Positions 8,701 through 16,465 of a stretch of DNA of 64,000 bases are shown here, piece by piece (within the stretch, counting starts at the first letter, position 1; each line of letters opens with the position of its first letter). Made by a program: the position numbers and the translations under genes. The DNA is from Ectobacillus polymachus (GTDB lineage: Bacteria > Bacillota > Bacilli > Bacillales > Bacillaceae_G), in the NCBI RefSeq assembly GCF_048159605.1, contig NZ_JBLREB010000001.1:496001-560000 (forward strand), given 5' to 3'. The notes below the pieces were generated by a model. It saw only the letters and a program-made list of their open reading frames with translations. It made no database searches and was not told where the DNA came from.

Positions 8701-10212
8701 ATGTTAAACGGAAAAGAGTATTTGGAAAGTTTACAAGATGGAAGAGAAGTGTATTTAAATGGAGAGAAGATCAAGGACGTAACAACTCACCCAGCTTACC
8801 GAAACTCTGCTCGCTCGTATGCCAGAATGTATGATGCTCTTCATGATGAGGAATTTAGCAAAACTTTGATAACCGAAACAGAATATGGAGATAAAACACA
8901 CAAATTCTTTAAAACGCCGAAAACTGCACAAGACCTTGTTGAATCAAGAGATGCAATCGCAGGGTGGGCGAAATTAAACTACGGTTTTATGGGACGAACC
9001 CCTGATTATAAGGCCTCATTTACTGCACATTTGAATGCCTACGCAGACTATTACGAAGGATTTGAGGACAATGCAAGGGCTTGGTATAGAAAAGCATCAA
9101 AAGATGTTCCATTTATCAATCATACGATAATAAATCCACAAGTAGATCGCTCGAAGCCTCTCCATGAAAATAAAGATGTATTCGTTCGTGCCGTTGCTGA
9201 ACGTGATGACGGAATAATTGTAAGCGGTGCCAAAATGGTTGGTACAGCAGCTGCCCTTACTCATTATAATTTTGTATCTAACTATGGGCCGATGGATTTA
9301 GGAGATGGTGATCAAAGCCACGCACTTATTTTCTTCGTACCGATGAATGCACCGGGAGTGAAAATGATTAGCCGTCAGTCCTATGAATTACAGGCAGCAA
9401 TGACGGGTTCACCATATGACTATCCGCTCTCAAGCCGTTTTGATGAAAATGACGCGGTTATTGTATTAGATAACGTATTGATTCCATGGGAAAATGTTCT
9501 GACTTATAAAAATGTGAATGTAACGAATAAATTCTTTGTTGAAACGGGTTTCTTTAATCGTTTTACCTTCCATGGCTGTACACGTTTTGCAGTAAAGCTT
9601 GATTTTATGGCAGGACTCTTGCTGAAAGCTACCGAGGGATCAGGCACAAATAAATTTAGAGGAGTTCAAGCAAATATTGGAGAAGTGCTCGCCCTTCGCA
9701 ACATGTTTTGGGGATTAACAACAGCAATGGCTACAGAGCCGGAGTTTGGAAGAAACGGAGTAGCGATTCCTAACGGATTCTACAGCAATGCTTACCGTGT
9801 GCTAGCTCCTATGACTTGGGTTAGAGTCAAGAATATTTTTGAACAGGTTATTGCTGGAGGATTAATCCAATTACCTTCTAGTGCGAAGGATTTCTTAAAT
9901 CCAGAGCTCAGACCTTATCTTGATAAATACTATCGCGGAACTGGCATTGATGCCGAGGAACGAGTGAAATTAATGAAGATGATCTGGGATGCAATTGGTT
10001 CAGAGTTTGGAGGACGTCATGAGCTTTACGAAGTTAACTATGCAGGAAATTCCGAAAATATACGCTTAGAGGCATTGAAGCATGCAGAAGGTACAGGAGC
10101 AGCAGCCTTATTTAAATCATTTGTTGATTCTGCATTAAGTGACTACGACTTAAGCGGCTGGACAAATGACACTTGGATGAATGCATCCGAAAAAGAAACC
10201 ATTAAACAATAA
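8701..10212 (+). CDS. pheA1: Flavin-dependent phenol hydroxylase, oxygenase component
   Basis: This 503-residue protein belongs to the HpaB/PheA acyl-CoA-dehydrogenase-fold monooxygenases, which use reduced FAD to ortho-hydroxylate phenols. Arg99, Tyr103 and His141 line up with the substrate-binding Arg/Tyr/His of Thermus HpaB. I assign phenol rather than 4-hydroxyphenylacetate because the downstream genes are the catechol meta pathway, not the homoprotocatechuate pathway, and because the partner reductase looks like PheA2. ATG 8701 is chosen (GGGGGAGAAG upstream); the frame is open 42 codons further up but that part is not family-like. First gene of an eleven-gene run on one strand. Confidence 0.9.
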   Translation: MLNGKEYLESLQDGREVYLNGEKIKDVTTHPAYRNSARSYARMYDALHDEEFSKTLITETEYGDKTHKFFKTPKTAQDLVESRDAIAGWAKLNYGFMGRTPDYKASFTAHLNAYADYYEGFEDNARAWYRKASKDVPFINHTIINPQVDRSKPLHENKDVFVRAVAERDDGIIVSGAKMVGTAAALTHYNFVSNYGPMDLGDGDQSHALIFFVPMNAPGVKMISRQSYELQAAMTGSPYDYPLSSRFDENDAVIVLDNVLIPWENVLTYKNVNVTNKFFVETGFFNRFTFHGCTRFAVKLDFMAGLLLKATEGSGTNKFRGVQANIGEVLALRNMFWGLTTAMATEPEFGRNGVAIPNGFYSNAYRVLAPMTWVRVKNIFEQVIAGGLIQLPSSAKDFLNPELRPYLDKYYRGTGIDAEERVKLMKMIWDAIGSEFGGRHELYEVNYAGNSENIRLEALKHAEGTGAAALFKSFVDSALSDYDLSGWTNDTWMNASEKETIKQ

Positions 10213-10226
10213 AAGGAGAATCCACT

Positions 10227-10703
10227 ATGGATGATCGTACGTTTAGAAGTGCAATGGGGAAATTTGCTACAGGAGTAACAGTCATTACAACAGAAGTGGA
10301 TGGAAATGTACATGGGATGACTGCGAACGCTTTTATGTCTGTCTCCCTTCATCCAAAGTTAGTTGTTGTTTCAATTGGCGAGAAGGCACATATGCTTGAA
10401 AAAATAAAAAAGAGCAAAAAATACGCAGTAAATATTTTGTCAGCCCAGCAGCAGGAGTTATCCATGATTTTTGCTGGACAAATAAAAGAAGAGAGAGAAG
10501 TTCTTTTTGATACATTAAACGGACAGTCTGTGCTAAAAGGAGCTCTCGCTCAAGTAACATGTGACGTCATAGGTGAACATGTAGAAGGAGATCATACCCT
10601 CTTTATCGGTAAAGTAACAGATATTCACCTTGAAGATCATGAACCATTACTATTCTTTAACGGAAAATATCGTTCCTTGCTTGCAGATGAGATTGTTTCG
10701 TAA
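10227..10703 (+). CDS. pheA2: Flavin reductase component of phenol hydroxylase
   Basis: This 158-residue protein belongs to the short-chain flavin reductase (HpaC/PheA2) family. The N-terminus MDDRTFRSAMGKFATGVTV and the segment HGMTANAFMSVS are characteristic. From memory it closely resembles PheA2 of a thermophilic Bacillus phenol degrader. In the family it reduces FAD with NADH and hands FADH2 to PheA1. It begins 14 bases after pheA1 with AAAAGGAG upstream, so both subunits are made from one message. Confidence 0.92.
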   Translation: MDDRTFRSAMGKFATGVTVITTEVDGNVHGMTANAFMSVSLHPKLVVVSIGEKAHMLEKIKKSKKYAVNILSAQQQELSMIFAGQIKEEREVLFDTLNGQSVLKGALAQVTCDVIGEHVEGDHTLFIGKVTDIHLEDHEPLLFFNGKYRSLLADEIVS

Positions 10704-10717
10704 AGGAGAGGGCTTAC

Positions 10718-11587
10718 TTGGAAGTTATTCATGTCAACAACCATGACCGCAATTCCCATCTCTCTATAGGTGAACCTTGTGTAATGGCTTTAGGATTTTT
10801 TGATGGAGTGCATTTGGGGCACCAACAAGTAATAAACACTGCTAAGAGAGTAGCCGATGAAAAACAGCTGCCGCTCGTGTGTATGAGTTTTTACCCGCAT
10901 CCGAAAGAAGTTCTCACAAAAGGTAGGAAAACAGTGCAATATTTAATGCCGATGGCAGATAAACAAAGAGTGTTACGAAAACTAGGTGTTACGAAATTTT
11001 ATATTGTTCAATTTGATCCTAAATTTGCGTCCTTATCTCCAAAGCAATTTGTACACAAGTATCTTCTTGATTTTGGGGTGACCCATGTTGTCGCAGGCTT
11101 TGATTTTACGTATGGCTGCCGCGGGGAAGGGCATATGGATCGAATGAAGGATGACGCTGACAATATGCTAGAAGTTATAAAGGTAAAGAAGGTTGAGCTT
11201 GAAGGTGAAAAAATTAGTTCAACTTTAATAAGAAAAGTGATTTGTTCAGGAAGAGTAGAGGAACTCCACCGTTATTTAGGAAACCATTATCAAATTGAAG
11301 GTAAGGTGTTTGCAAGTAACGGTGCAGCTATGGTTCAAGTGAAGCCAGGTTATCTCCTCCCTGCCCCAGGTATGTATGAGGTAACAATTTCGAATAGGAA
11401 GAAGACATGGAAGCAAGAGGCTTTCGTCATACATGAACAAGGTACATGTAGGTTACATCTATCCGAAAACAGTTCTTTAGTAGTCAGACAAACGATTCGT
11501 ATTGGATGGATAAAACGATTACAGCCTGAAGTGGTTATTCCTTTGGAGTATTCATCTCGGAAGGTACATTCTGAGATCGTATCCTAA
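10718..11587 (+). CDS. FAD synthetase-like protein (RibF paralogue) of the phenol operon
   Basis: This 289-residue RibF/RibC-type protein starts at TTG (AAGGAGAGG seven bases upstream) and lies between pheA2 and the dioxygenase. The N-terminal FMN adenylyltransferase half is well kept: GFFDGVHLGH at residues 26-35, GFDFTYGCRGEGH, and ISSTLIRKV. The C-terminal riboflavin-kinase half is degenerate: the usual GFPTAN motif and the GVY-NIG region cannot be found, although YLGNHYQIEGKVF aligns with its start. It may be a monofunctional FAD synthetase supplying FAD to PheA1/PheA2. That role is inferred; the housekeeping RibF should lie elsewhere. Confidence 0.8.
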   Translation: MEVIHVNNHDRNSHLSIGEPCVMALGFFDGVHLGHQQVINTAKRVADEKQLPLVCMSFYPHPKEVLTKGRKTVQYLMPMADKQRVLRKLGVTKFYIVQFDPKFASLSPKQFVHKYLLDFGVTHVVAGFDFTYGCRGEGHMDRMKDDADNMLEVIKVKKVELEGEKISSTLIRKVICSGRVEELHRYLGNHYQIEGKVFASNGAAMVQVKPGYLLPAPGMYEVTISNRKKTWKQEAFVIHEQGTCRLHLSENSSLVVRQTIRIGWIKRLQPEVVIPLEYSSRKVHSEIVS

Positions 11588-11653
11588 TCATCTAACAATC
11601 TATCTTTTAAAAAGAAATAGATTACTAACAATAAAAAACTAGGAGGTTTTATT

Positions 11654-12616
11654 ATGACAAATTTTGATGTTGCCCAATTAGCTCATGTGGAATTGTATTC
11701 ACCAAAGCCAGAAGAAACGCTTAAATTTTTTACGCAAATTCTAGGATTACAGGTGACAGCTACGGAAGGACAATCTGTATATCTTCGAGCGTACGAAGAC
11801 TTCTATCATCATACTTTAAAGATTACGGAAGCAAAGGAAGCAGGTATGGCACATACTGCTTGGAGAGCAAGTTCAGAAGAAGCTCTCTATCGAAGAGCGC
11901 AATCTATTGAAAAGAGCGGGTATGGAAAGGGGTGGATCGAGGGTGATCTCGGTCATGGACAAGCTTACCAATTCCAATCACCTGATGGCCATAATATGGA
12001 GATTCTTTGGAATGTTGATTATTTTCAAGCTCCAGAAGATCAAAAGACAAAGCTAAAAAGCCGTCCTCAAAAACGTCCAAATATAGGAGTACCTGCAAGA
12101 CGACTGGATCATGTTAATTTAATGTGCAGCGACGTTACGAAAAATAAGAACTTTATGGCAGATCAATTAGGATTTAAACTTCGTGAAAATATTGTGTTAA
12201 ACGATGAAACAGAAATCGGTGCATGGATGAGTATTAGCCCGCTCGTACATGAAGTAGCACTGATGGCGGACAGAAGCGGAGGGAAAGGACGTTTCCATCA
12301 CATCGCTTACTGGTATGGATACCCGCAGCATTTAATGGATATCGCTGATTTACTAGTTGAAAATGATATTGTGATTGAAGCTGGACCAGGAAAACATGGC
12401 GTTAGCCAAGCATACTTTATGTACGTATTTGAACCAGGTGGAAACCGTGTCGAGTTGTTCGGAGATAGCGGTTACCTCATTTTTGATCCAGATTGGAAAC
12501 CAATTACATGGAGAGAAGATGAGCTTGAGAAGGGTATTATTTGGTACGGTTCCCAGCTTCCAGAGGAGTATTTCTTATACGGGACTCCTGATATCGCAAA
12601 GGTAAACGCGAAATAA
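11654..12616 (+). CDS. dmpB: Catechol 2,3-dioxygenase (extradiol, type I)
   Basis: This 320-residue two-domain vicinal-oxygen-chelate dioxygenase has Fe(II) ligands His153 (LDHVNL), His215/216 (FHHIAYW) and Glu267 (GGNRVELFGDSGY). The extradiol signature from KHGVSQAYFMYVFEPGG to that Glu is intact. It opens catechol to 2-hydroxymuconic semialdehyde. AGGAGG precedes the ATG. No chloroplast-type ferredoxin (XylT) for reactivating the iron is encoded next to it. It is followed by an intercistronic hairpin region and a 129-base gap before the hydratase gene. Confidence 0.95.
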   Translation: MTNFDVAQLAHVELYSPKPEETLKFFTQILGLQVTATEGQSVYLRAYEDFYHHTLKITEAKEAGMAHTAWRASSEEALYRRAQSIEKSGYGKGWIEGDLGHGQAYQFQSPDGHNMEILWNVDYFQAPEDQKTKLKSRPQKRPNIGVPARRLDHVNLMCSDVTKNKNFMADQLGFKLRENIVLNDETEIGAWMSISPLVHEVALMADRSGGKGRFHHIAYWYGYPQHLMDIADLLVENDIVIEAGPGKHGVSQAYFMYVFEPGGNRVELFGDSGYLIFDPDWKPITWREDELEKGIIWYGSQLPEEYFLYGTPDIAKVNAK

Positions 12617-12620
12617 ATGA

Positions 12621-12677
12621 TCTCCTGTTTTAAAGGAGAAAACGGCATGATTGCAAGCGCATTCATGCCCGTTTCTC
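12621..12677 (+). promoter_or_regulatory. Two overlapping hairpins between dioxygenase and lower-pathway genes
   Basis: Hairpin 1 is TCTCCT / AGGAGA (12621-12639). Hairpin 2 pairs GAGAAAACGGCATGA with TCATGCCCGTTTCTC (12636-12677). They share bases 12636-12639, so both cannot form fully at once. No T-run follows, so this is not a classical terminator. It could be an mRNA processing or stability element that sets the ratio of upper to lower pathway enzymes. Confidence 0.5.
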
Positions 12678-12745
12678 TTCAACAAAAACTAGTATACATG
12701 TTTGGAAAATAAATAGAAAAGGATCTAGATAGGGAGGTTTACAGG

Positions 12746-13531
12746 GTGAACATTCAAGAGGTCGCAGAGCGTTTATTAGAAGCAGAGAAGAATAAACAGC
12801 CAATAGATCCGTTAACAGACATATTTCCAGATATATCTGTAGATGAAGCATACTATATTCAACAACAGCAAATACGGGAGAAAGTAACAAATGGTGCTGT
12901 AATTGTTGGGAAGAAGATTGGATTAACGAGTAAAGTGATGCAGAATATGTTTCAAGTAAATGAACCGGATTACGGACATATTCTAGACGATATGGTACAC
13001 CTTGACGGAGACACACTTTCACTAGATGAGCTTGTTCAGCCGAAGCTGGAGTTTGAGATTGCCTTTGTGCTGAAAAAGGAGCTAACAGGACCAGGTGTTA
13101 CCATTCTCGATGTTGTAGAGGCTACAGATTATATTGCACCTGCTTTCGAAGTAATCGACAGTAGAATCAAAGATTGGAAGATTCGTTTTGAAGACACCGT
13201 TGCAGATAATGGTTCATCAGCCAAGGTTATTATCGGCGGTAAGCCAACACGACTAGAAGATGTTGATTTACAACATATTGGCATGGTGGTGTATAAAAAC
13301 GGGAAATATTTAGATTCGGCAACAGGAGCCGCTGTTATGGGAAACCCAATTCGTGCCGTCGCGTGGTTAGCGAATGCACTTGGAAAATATGATATTTCAC
13401 TGCACGCAGGTGAAATGGTATTATCAGGAGCACTATCAGCAGCAGTACCGATTGAACATGGTGATACATTTACAGCTGAATTCGCCCATATCGGAACGGT
13501 TTCTGCTTCATTCAATAAAAAGGGGGAATAA
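12746..13531 (+). CDS. dmpE: 2-hydroxypenta-2,4-dienoate hydratase
   Basis: This 261-residue protein belongs to the fumarylacetoacetase-fold hydratase/decarboxylase family. Family marks are KIGLTS, PDYGHILDDM, PKLEFEIAF and GAVMGNP. It hydrates 2-hydroxypentadienoate to 4-hydroxy-2-oxovalerate. Its paralogue at 15436 has the same fold; I assign hydratase here because it directly precedes the acetaldehyde dehydrogenase and aldolase genes. The two assignments could in principle be swapped. GTG start with GGGAGG 9-10 bases upstream. Confidence 0.85.
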   Translation: MNIQEVAERLLEAEKNKQPIDPLTDIFPDISVDEAYYIQQQQIREKVTNGAVIVGKKIGLTSKVMQNMFQVNEPDYGHILDDMVHLDGDTLSLDELVQPKLEFEIAFVLKKELTGPGVTILDVVEATDYIAPAFEVIDSRIKDWKIRFEDTVADNGSSAKVIIGGKPTRLEDVDLQHIGMVVYKNGKYLDSATGAAVMGNPIRAVAWLANALGKYDISLHAGEMVLSGALSAAVPIEHGDTFTAEFAHIGTVSASFNKKGE

Positions 13532-13534
13532 GCA

Positions 13535-14416
13535 ATGAGTAAATGTAAAGTTGGAATTATTGGTTCTGGAAATATTGGAACAGACTTAATGTATAAAATC
13601 GAGAGAAGTGAATGTTTGGAAATGAGTGTCATGGTTGGTATCGACCCGACCTCAGAAGGTATGAAGCGTGCCAAGGAACGAGGCTATCATGTTATCTATA
13701 ACGGAATCTACGGCTTATTAGAGCAGCAGGAGCTTGTCGATATTGTTTTTGATGCTACAACAGCAAAAGCGCATGAGGACCATAGTAAATTACTTACAGC
13801 ACTCGGGAAAAAAGTAATTGATCTGACGCCAGCAGCTATTGGTCCGTTCGTTGTTCCTTCAGCCAATTTAGAGGAGCATTTGGATGCACCAAACGTAAAT
13901 ATGGTAACGTGCGGAGGACAGGCAACCATTCCAATCGTTTATGCTATCAATCGAGTTTGTCCGGTTGAGTATGCAGAAATTGTGGCTACCGTTGCAAGCA
14001 AAAGTGCAGGACCTGGAACAAGAGCAAATATTGATGAATTCACGAGAACAACTGCTCGTGCTATTGAGAAAATTGGCGGTGCGAAAAAAGGGAAAGCAAT
14101 TATTATTTTAAATCCGGCAGAACCGCCGATTATTATGAGAGATACGATTCATGTGCTTATAGAAGAAGGAAAAGAAGAAGAAATAACTGCTTCTATTGAA
14201 AAAATGATTCATTCTGTTCAAGAGTATGTTCCTGGGTACCGGATGAGGGGAGAACCAGTATTTGACGGAAAAAAGGTATCTGTCTTTATTGAAGTTGAAG
14301 GGGCTGGTGATTTCTTTCCACCTTACTCAGGAAATTTAGACATTATGACAGCTGCAGCAGCAAAAGTGGGAAATGAAATAGCGAAAAAAATGATTAAGTT
14401 AGGAGTAGGCCGATGA
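13535..14416 (+). CDS. mhpF: Acetaldehyde dehydrogenase (acetylating)
   Basis: This 293-residue enzyme oxidises acetaldehyde to acetyl-CoA with NAD. It has an N-terminal Rossmann motif (GIIGSGNIGTD, about residues 7-17) and the catalytic Cys126 in VTCGGQATIP. In the family it forms a complex with the aldolase that channels acetaldehyde. Its stop overlaps the aldolase start by 4 bases (ATGA), as expected for subunits made together. It starts three bases after the hydratase stop. Confidence 0.94.
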   Translation: MSKCKVGIIGSGNIGTDLMYKIERSECLEMSVMVGIDPTSEGMKRAKERGYHVIYNGIYGLLEQQELVDIVFDATTAKAHEDHSKLLTALGKKVIDLTPAAIGPFVVPSANLEEHLDAPNVNMVTCGGQATIPIVYAINRVCPVEYAEIVATVASKSAGPGTRANIDEFTRTTARAIEKIGGAKKGKAIIILNPAEPPIIMRDTIHVLIEEGKEEEITASIEKMIHSVQEYVPGYRMRGEPVFDGKKVSVFIEVEGAGDFFPPYSGNLDIMTAAAAKVGNEIAKKMIKLGVGR

Positions 14417-15414
14417 CATCAGACATTCAAATTGTTGATGTAACGTTACGAGATGGAAGTCATGCGATGAAGCACGCATTTACGGAAGAACAAGTTCGTC
14501 AGGTAGCAAAAGGATTAGACCGGGCAGGAATTAAATATTTTGAGGTGTCCCATGGTGATGGACTTGGCGGTTCTTCCTTGCAATATGGCTTTTCCAAAGT
14601 AAATGAATTAAAACTAATAGAAGCTGCAGCAGAGGAATGCACCCAAGCCCAAATATCTGTGCTTCTACTGCCGGGTATTGGAATAAAAGAAGATTTGGAA
14701 GCTGCAGTAAAAGCAGGAGCGAAAATGGTTCGTGTAGCTACACATGTTACAGAAGCAGATGTTGCCAAACAACATATTGAACTCGGGAGAAATCTCGGAA
14801 TGAAAACGGTTGGCTTTCTTATGATGGCTCATATGGCGCCAATCGAGAAGTTAGTAGAACAGGCAAAACAATTTGAAAGCTATGGAGCTGAAATCGTATA
14901 TGTGACCGATTCGGCTGGTGCTTTATTGCCTCATGAGGTAAAAGAAAGAGTACAGGCGCTTAAGGATACTTTATCGTGCGAGATAGGTTTCCATGGACAT
15001 AACAATCTATCACTGGCTATGGCAAATACAATAGCTGCTGTCGAAGCAGGGGCTACCTATATAGATGGAAGCTTACGTTGCCTTGGGGCAGGAAGCGGAA
15101 ATACACAAACAGAAGTTATGGCAGCTGTTTTTGATCGTTTAGGCTACAAAACCGATGTGAAACTGTATCCGATTATGGACGTAGCCAATCAAATTGTTGC
15201 GAAATTTATGCCAAGGCCGCAGGAAATAACAGGATCTAGTTTAATTATGGGATATTCAGGTGTGTATTCTAGCTTTTTATTATTCACACAAGAAGCGGCG
15301 AAAAAGTTCAATGTCGATGAGCGTGATATTTTAGTAGAGCTAGGAAGAATGCAAGCTGTCGGAGGTCAGGAAGATCTTATTTATGAAGTTGCCAGAGAGA
15401 TTGCAAGAAAGTAA
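14413..15414 (+). CDS. mhpE: 4-hydroxy-2-oxovalerate aldolase
   Basis: This 333-residue class II (HMGL-like TIM barrel) aldolase splits 4-hydroxy-2-oxovalerate into pyruvate and acetaldehyde. Visible motifs are DVTLRDGSHAMKHAF at the N-terminus, which carries metal Asp and catalytic Arg, VTDSAG, and the metal-binding GFHGHNN. The C-terminal DmpG-type communication domain is present (PRPQEITGSSLIMGYSGVYS). It overlaps the acetaldehyde dehydrogenase gene by 4 bases. Confidence 0.95.
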   Translation: MTSDIQIVDVTLRDGSHAMKHAFTEEQVRQVAKGLDRAGIKYFEVSHGDGLGGSSLQYGFSKVNELKLIEAAAEECTQAQISVLLLPGIGIKEDLEAAVKAGAKMVRVATHVTEADVAKQHIELGRNLGMKTVGFLMMAHMAPIEKLVEQAKQFESYGAEIVYVTDSAGALLPHEVKERVQALKDTLSCEIGFHGHNNLSLAMANTIAAVEAGATYIDGSLRCLGAGSGNTQTEVMAAVFDRLGYKTDVKLYPIMDVANQIVAKFMPRPQEITGSSLIMGYSGVYSSFLLFTQEAAKKFNVDERDILVELGRMQAVGGQEDLIYEVAREIARK

Positions 15415-15435
15415 TCATAGAAAAGGTGATAGAAC

Positions 15436-16227
15436 ATGATTAAAACCGATGTTATTGACCATATTTCCTATGAGCTATATAAAGCAGAGCGGGATGGCTA
15501 TGAGGTTGAAAAATTCGTCAACCAGTTTCCAGAGCTTGATGCTGAATTAGCGTATGAAATTCAAGATAAATTAATAGAAAGAAAGTGTACGGAAGAAAAA
15601 ACGAAAATAGCTGGGCGAAAACTAGGATTAACAAGTCGTGCGAAGCAGGAAATGATGGGGGTCCATGAGCCGACATATGGTGTGCTGCTCGAGAACATGC
15701 AATTGCCTGAAGGAGAGCCTATCTCTATGAAACCCTTTATCCATGCGAAAATTGAGCCTGAAATTGCCTTTATTTTCGATAAAGAAGTGAAAGGGCCCAT
15801 TGTTTCCGTAGCAGATATCTTGGCAGCAACTGCCTATATAGCCCCAGCAATGGAGATCATTGATAGTCGATATCGTAATTTTAATTTTACTCTTTCTGAT
15901 GTTATTGCCGATAACTCTTCCTCCTCACGTTATATAGTAGGGGAAAAGCTTTATAGGGTCGATGATGTAGATTTACGCTTAATGGGTATGGTGTTTAAAA
16001 AGAATGGAGAAATTTTGGCCACAAGTACAGGGGCCTCTGTAATGGGTCATCCTGCAAGAGCGATTGCTTGGATGGCTACGAAATTAGTGAAAAGGGGTCA
16101 GAGCATTAAGCCTGGCGAGATTGTTCTAAGTGGTGCGCTATCTGGAGCTTCTTCATTCTCGCCTGGAGATCACTTCTCTGTCAGCTTTGACGGAATCGGT
16201 GTATTAGAAGCATCCTTTATAAAATAA
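15436..16227 (+). CDS. dmpH: 2-oxo-3-hexenedioate (4-oxalocrotonate) decarboxylase
   Basis: This 263-residue paralogue of the hydratase at 12746 shares the fold and motifs (RKLGLTSRAKQEMMGV, PTYGVLLENM, KIEPEIAFIF, GASVMGHPARA). It sits directly before the tautomerase and HMS dehydrogenase genes, which fits the decarboxylation of 2-oxohex-3-enedioate to 2-hydroxypentadienoate with Mg2+. In characterised pathways the decarboxylase and hydratase form a complex. AAAAGGTGATAGAAC precedes the ATG. Discrimination from the hydratase rests on gene order. Confidence 0.85.
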   Translation: MIKTDVIDHISYELYKAERDGYEVEKFVNQFPELDAELAYEIQDKLIERKCTEEKTKIAGRKLGLTSRAKQEMMGVHEPTYGVLLENMQLPEGEPISMKPFIHAKIEPEIAFIFDKEVKGPIVSVADILAATAYIAPAMEIIDSRYRNFNFTLSDVIADNSSSSRYIVGEKLYRVDDVDLRLMGMVFKKNGEILATSTGASVMGHPARAIAWMATKLVKRGQSIKPGEIVLSGALSGASSFSPGDHFSVSFDGIGVLEASFIK

Positions 16228-16256
16228 ATATTTCATTATTGAGAGGGGGGCAACAC

Positions 16257-16460
16257 ATGCCATTTATTCAAATCAATATATTACAAGGGCGGTCGCCTGA
16301 GAAAAAAGAACGATTAATACATGAAGTCACTCATCTTGTTGCGGAAGTATTAGAGTCTCCAGTAGAAAATGTCCGTGTGCTTATCCAGGAGATGCCGCCA
16401 GAACATTGGGGAATTGCAGGAGAATCCGTGAAAAAACGAAAAGAAAAAACAAAGGAGTGA
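16257..16460 (+). CDS. dmpI: 4-oxalocrotonate tautomerase
   Basis: This is a 67-residue tautomerase. ATG 16257 is chosen because the mature protein must begin with catalytic Pro1 (MPFIQINILQGR) and because GAGAGGGGGG lies just upstream. Counting from Pro1, Arg11 and Arg39 are present and Trp50 takes the place of the usual Phe50. The basic tail after residue 55 is a few residues longer than the 62-residue standard. It converts 2-hydroxymuconate to 2-oxo-3-hexenedioate. Its last codons carry the ribosome site of the next gene. Confidence 0.92.
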   Translation: MPFIQINILQGRSPEKKERLIHEVTHLVAEVLESPVENVRVLIQEMPPEHWGIAGESVKKRKEKTKE

Positions 16461-16465
16461 AAGAT

